From positions 1 through 26,184 of the IMG/VR virus record IMGVR_UViG_3300032116_001161: a stretch of DNA of 26,184 nt; one strand, 5' to 3'. The notes below the pieces were generated by a model. It was not told where the DNA came from and ran no database searches. It saw nothing but the letters and a program-made list of their open reading frames with translations. Shown in pieces: positions 23,879-26,184 of the stretch. Both the position numbers and the translations under genes were made by a program. Position 1 is the stretch's first letter, and each line of letters begins with the position of its first letter. This DNA comes from a virus.

Positions 23879-25097
23879 TACAGAATCAAAATTAATCTCA
23901 GCCGTTCTTAAAGATAAGTTAGCCCATGTTCTTTTACAAGCAAATGTTGAAAACATATTAACCACGCATGTTGACATATGGCAGTTTATTAAAAAATATT
24001 ATGAGAATAATGGATCTGTTCCTCCAGCAGATTTGGTTATAGATAAGTTTAGAGATTTTCAATTAATAGATGGCGTTGGATCAACAAAACATCATCTTGA
24101 AGAATTACAAGCAGAATATCTAACTAATAGTTTGAAGGACATTATTCGCTCTGCTGCTACAGATGTGCAGGGTGGCTTAGGACTAGATGCTCTTGAATCT
24201 CTCATTACTAAGACAGCAGAACTAAGAAAAAATACAGCAGCGATTCGTGATATTGATGTTACAGATTTAGACTCTGCTGTTGCATATTTTGAAAATCTTA
24301 AAAAACAACAAGAGGCTGGGGCACTTGGAATTAAAACTGGACTTCCAGGGTTTGATAATTATCTACCCTCTGGAATTATGCCAGGGCAGTTGGGAGTTTT
24401 CCTTGCATATCCAGGTATAGGAAAGTCATGGCTGTCTCTCTATTTCGCTGTACAGGCTTGGAAACAGGGTCGTAGTCCAATGATCATAAGTCTTGAAATG
24501 TCTGAGGTAGAGGTTCGTAATCGTGTATTTGCAATCATGGGCGAGGGAGTTTGGTCACATAGAAAACTAAGCGCTGGACAGGTTGAAATGGATATGCTTA
24601 AGTCTTGGCATACAAAGCACGTAACTGGCAAACCAGAGTTCCACATTATCTCAAATGATACTGGTGGAGAAATTAACCCCATGGTTCTTCGTGGAAAGAT
24701 TGATCAATATAAGCCAGATTTTGTTATTGTTGACTACTTACAACTAATGTCGCCAAACCAAAAATCTGATAATGAAACTATTCGTATGAAAAACCTTTCT
24801 CGTGAATTAAAGTTAATGGCTATTGCAGAAGAGGTTCCTATTATTGCTATTTCATCTGCTACCCCAGATGATGTAACCAAGTTAGATACGGTGCCAACAC
24901 TGGGTCAAACCGCATGGTCACGACAAATCGCATATGATGCAGACTGGGTATTGGCTTTAGGCAGGGCATCTAATAGTGATATTATTGAATGCGTATTCCG
25001 AAAGAATCGTAATGGTTTTATGGGCGAATTCTTAGTTCAGGCTGATTTTGACAAGGGATATTACAGGTATAAGGATTATGAAGATAAGTCAGTATAA
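23871..25097 (+). CDS. DnaB-like replicative DNA helicase
   Basis: A 408-residue hexameric helicase expected to unwind the phage replication fork using ATP. Walker A is A179-Y-P-G-I-G-K185-S186; SLEMS with the catalytic Glu209 follows; Walker B is FVIVD288YLQLM. A lid/DNA-binding part with ETIRMKNLSRELKLMA and an arginine-rich end (VFRKNRNGFMGEF) completes the RecA-like core. The N-terminal 100 residues, with ESKLISAVLKDKLAHVLL, correspond to the DnaB N-terminal domain, and a linker leads into the core. Start is GTG at 23871 with AAGGAG at 23859-23864, overlapping the previous stop. The stop (25095-25097) lies inside the next promoter hexamer. CGT is frequent in its second half. Confidence 0.9.
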   Translation: MNNTESKLISAVLKDKLAHVLLQANVENILTTHVDIWQFIKKYYENNGSVPPADLVIDKFRDFQLIDGVGSTKHHLEELQAEYLTNSLKDIIRSAATDVQGGLGLDALESLITKTAELRKNTAAIRDIDVTDLDSAVAYFENLKKQQEAGALGIKTGLPGFDNYLPSGIMPGQLGVFLAYPGIGKSWLSLYFAVQAWKQGRSPMIISLEMSEVEVRNRVFAIMGEGVWSHRKLSAGQVEMDMLKSWHTKHVTGKPEFHIISNDTGGEINPMVLRGKIDQYKPDFVIVDYLQLMSPNQKSDNETIRMKNLSRELKLMAIAEEVPIIAISSATPDDVTKLDTVPTLGQTAWSRQIAYDADWVLALGRASNSDIIECVFRKNRNGFMGEFLVQADFDKGYYRYKDYEDKSV

Positions 25098-25098
25098 T
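25093..25098 (+). promoter_or_regulatory. -10 element, leaderless, before the gene at 25106
   Basis: TATAAT overlapping the helicase stop, 7 bases before the ATG at 25106. No ribosome binding site lies in or near the gap. The TGn extension is absent (CAG instead), so it is weaker by match than the other promoters. Confidence 0.5.
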
Positions 25099-25105
25099 AT
25101 GCTCC

Positions 25106-25432
25106 ATGGAAACATTTCCACACAAGGCTATAAAGCGGTTTGGATTGGATGGGATTATCGTAGATGACTCAGCCATATATAGACTGCAACAAGAATATAT
25201 CAGACTACTGGTATCAGAAATGCGCCTATCTGGATATGCTCCAAGATTTGACATTAACCCAGAATTTACTTTATCATATAATGAACAAAAAAATTATTTT
25301 AATTTTGAATTAAGCGTATACGGAATATATATAGGGAGAAAAAAAGCAGAATGGATATTAGGGATAGACGGAACCAGACCAATTTATACACAGCCAGCCA
25401 AGTTAAAAGAGTACTCGCAGGATCGGGCGTAA
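25106..25432 (+). CDS. Conserved small protein between helicase and primase
   Basis: A 108-residue protein I do not recognise. It has an N-terminal helix (AIYRLQQEYIRLLVSEMRLS, residues 23-42), then a strand-rich part with PRFDINPEFTLSYNEQKNYF, FELSVYGIYIG and AEWILGIDG, ending in a polar tail. The alternating strands suggest a small alpha/beta domain. Its position between helicase and primase suggests a replication role. No ribosome binding site precedes the ATG; the TATAAT at 25093 gives a leaderless start. The last 82 bases are shared in another frame with the primase start, so the basic tail (PAKLKEYSQDRA) may be constrained by that overlap. Confidence 0.5.
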   Translation: METFPHKAIKRFGLDGIIVDDSAIYRLQQEYIRLLVSEMRLSGYAPRFDINPEFTLSYNEQKNYFNFELSVYGIYIGRKKAEWILGIDGTRPIYTQPAKLKEYSQDRA

Positions 25433-26184
25433 CTGTAGAAAAAGAAGCAGAGTCTGAATATATTGTATTTTGTCCATTTCACTCTAACCATCGCACCCCT
25501 GCTGGAGAAATAAATAAATATAGCGGATTATTCTTTTGTTTCTCCTGTGGAAAAACAGCAGACCTTATAGAGTTAGTAATGCATTTTTCAAATAGAACAT
25601 ATTTTGAGTCTGTTAGATTTATTAAAAGCAAAGAGATTGAAACAGATATTTTGTCTGAAGTAAATTCTAAATTGGTAGATAAAGAAGAGTGGACAGAGTT
25701 TGATATGTCCATGGTTCAAAGACTTCATGAACAAGCCCTTTTATCAGAAAGGGCAAAAGAATATTTTATTAAAAGAAAAATTACCAAGGAATCTGTAATT
25801 AAGTTTAAACTTGGATATTCTGAAAACCAAGATATGATTTGTATACCAGTACAGAATAATGAAGGCCTCTGTGTCGGATTTGTTGGAAGATCTATTGAAG
25901 GAAAAGATTTTAAAAATACCTCAAAACTTCCTAAGTCAAAAGTATTATTTAATTTAAATAGAGTTAAGGCAGCATCAAAAGTTTACGTAGTTGAGTCTTC
26001 GTTCGATGCAATTAGACTAGATCAAATTGGATTTCCAGCAGTTGCTACGCTGGGAGCCAATGTGTCATCAAAACAAATAGATTTGCTTCAAAGATACTTT
26101 AGTGATATAATAATTATTGCTGATAATGATGAAGCAGGCGGTAACATGAAAGAAAAAATAATTGAAAGATTACAAGGAAATGTT
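25351..26184 (+). CDS. DnaG-like DNA primase (3' end outside window)
   Basis: Makes RNA primers for lagging-strand synthesis; 278 residues are visible and the frame stays open to the window end. A CHC2-type zinc-binding domain is clear: C41-P-F-H44 and C63-F-S-C66, within VFCPFHSNHRTPAGE and FFCFSCG. The N-terminal core follows, with RAKEYFIKRKIT and FKLGYSENQDMICIPV. The TOPRIM domain has the acidic strand VYVVE215SSFDAI and the metal-binding D258-N-D260-E-A-G. The usual Gly after the TOPRIM Glu is Ser here. Start: the only upstream stop in frame is TGA at 25306, and ATG 25351 is the first ATG, with an AGGGAG 12 bases before it. This starts 82 bases inside the preceding gene. Confidence 0.87.
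   Translation, partial: MDIRDRRNQTNLYTASQVKRVLAGSGVTVEKEAESEYIVFCPFHSNHRTPAGEINKYSGLFFCFSCGKTADLIELVMHFSNRTYFESVRFIKSKEIETDILSEVNSKLVDKEEWTEFDMSMVQRLHEQALLSERAKEYFIKRKITKESVIKFKLGYSENQDMICIPVQNNEGLCVGFVGRSIEGKDFKNTSKLPKSKVLFNLNRVKAASKVYVVESSFDAIRLDQIGFPAVATLGANVSSKQIDLLQRYFSDIIIIADNDEAGGNMKEKIIERLQGNV

Noticed and set aside
1-26184. tRNA genes, CRISPR arrays, insertion sequences, attachment sites
   Set aside because: I looked for cloverleaf-like segments, regularly spaced repeats, terminal inverted repeats and recombinase genes and found none that I can support.

Overview
The window is part of a tailed double-stranded DNA phage with siphovirus-type architecture. Every gene I can support lies on the + strand, tightly packed, running from the end of the capsid module through a complete neck and tail module into the start of a replication module. 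The DNA is AT-rich by eye. The virion and replication proteins look most like those of actinobacteriophages: a GYN-motif protein behind the capsid gene, a tail tube protein followed by two tail assembly chaperones, a very large TP901-type tape measure, a run of minor tail proteins, then a MerR-like protein, a DnaB-like helicase and a DnaG-like primase. Two genes whose ATG sits 6-7 bases after a perfect TATAAT, with no ribosome binding site, also fit an actinobacterial host, where leaderless mRNAs are common. I infer a low-GC actinobacterial host; this is not proven by the sequence. I see no integrase, WhiB, tRNA, CRISPR array, insertion sequence or lysis gene here.

Layout. 1-1100: major capsid protein, cut by the window start; its frame is open from base 3, so it does not begin at the ATG at 267. 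1121-1201: terminator, extended -10 promoter and strong ribosome binding site. 1199-4234: acidic GYN-motif head protein, head-tail adaptor, stopper, gp10-like neck protein and tail terminator, mostly joined by ATGA/TAATG overlaps. 4305-4922: tail tube protein. 4943-4983: terminator overlapping a promoter. 4990-6045: two homologous tail assembly chaperones, one long and one short, as separate genes. 6069-15068: tape measure of 2999 residues. 15068-22668: distal and minor tail proteins, including a 1465-residue hub or adsorption protein with carbohydrate-binding-like domains and a small fibre-tip-like protein with its own promoter. 22668-26184: zinc ribbon, MerR-like DNA-binding protein, two small conserved proteins, helicase, a small protein, and a primase cut by the window end. 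No stretch over 300 bases lacks a gene.

Working together. The capsid and neck proteins build and close the head and join it to the tail. The chaperones coat the tape measure while tail tube subunits polymerise around it; the Dit-like and large hub-like proteins start the tail tip, and the last tail proteins probably contact the host. The replication genes follow directly in the same direction. Transcription appears to be subdivided by compact terminator/promoter units using an extended -10 element; three of the promoters share the exact 10-mer TGGTATAATT. The observation I rate highest is the chaperone pair. Most long-tailed phages make the long and short chaperones from one start by a programmed frameshift. 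Here two diverged copies are separate genes with different promoters, different translation signals and different codon use.
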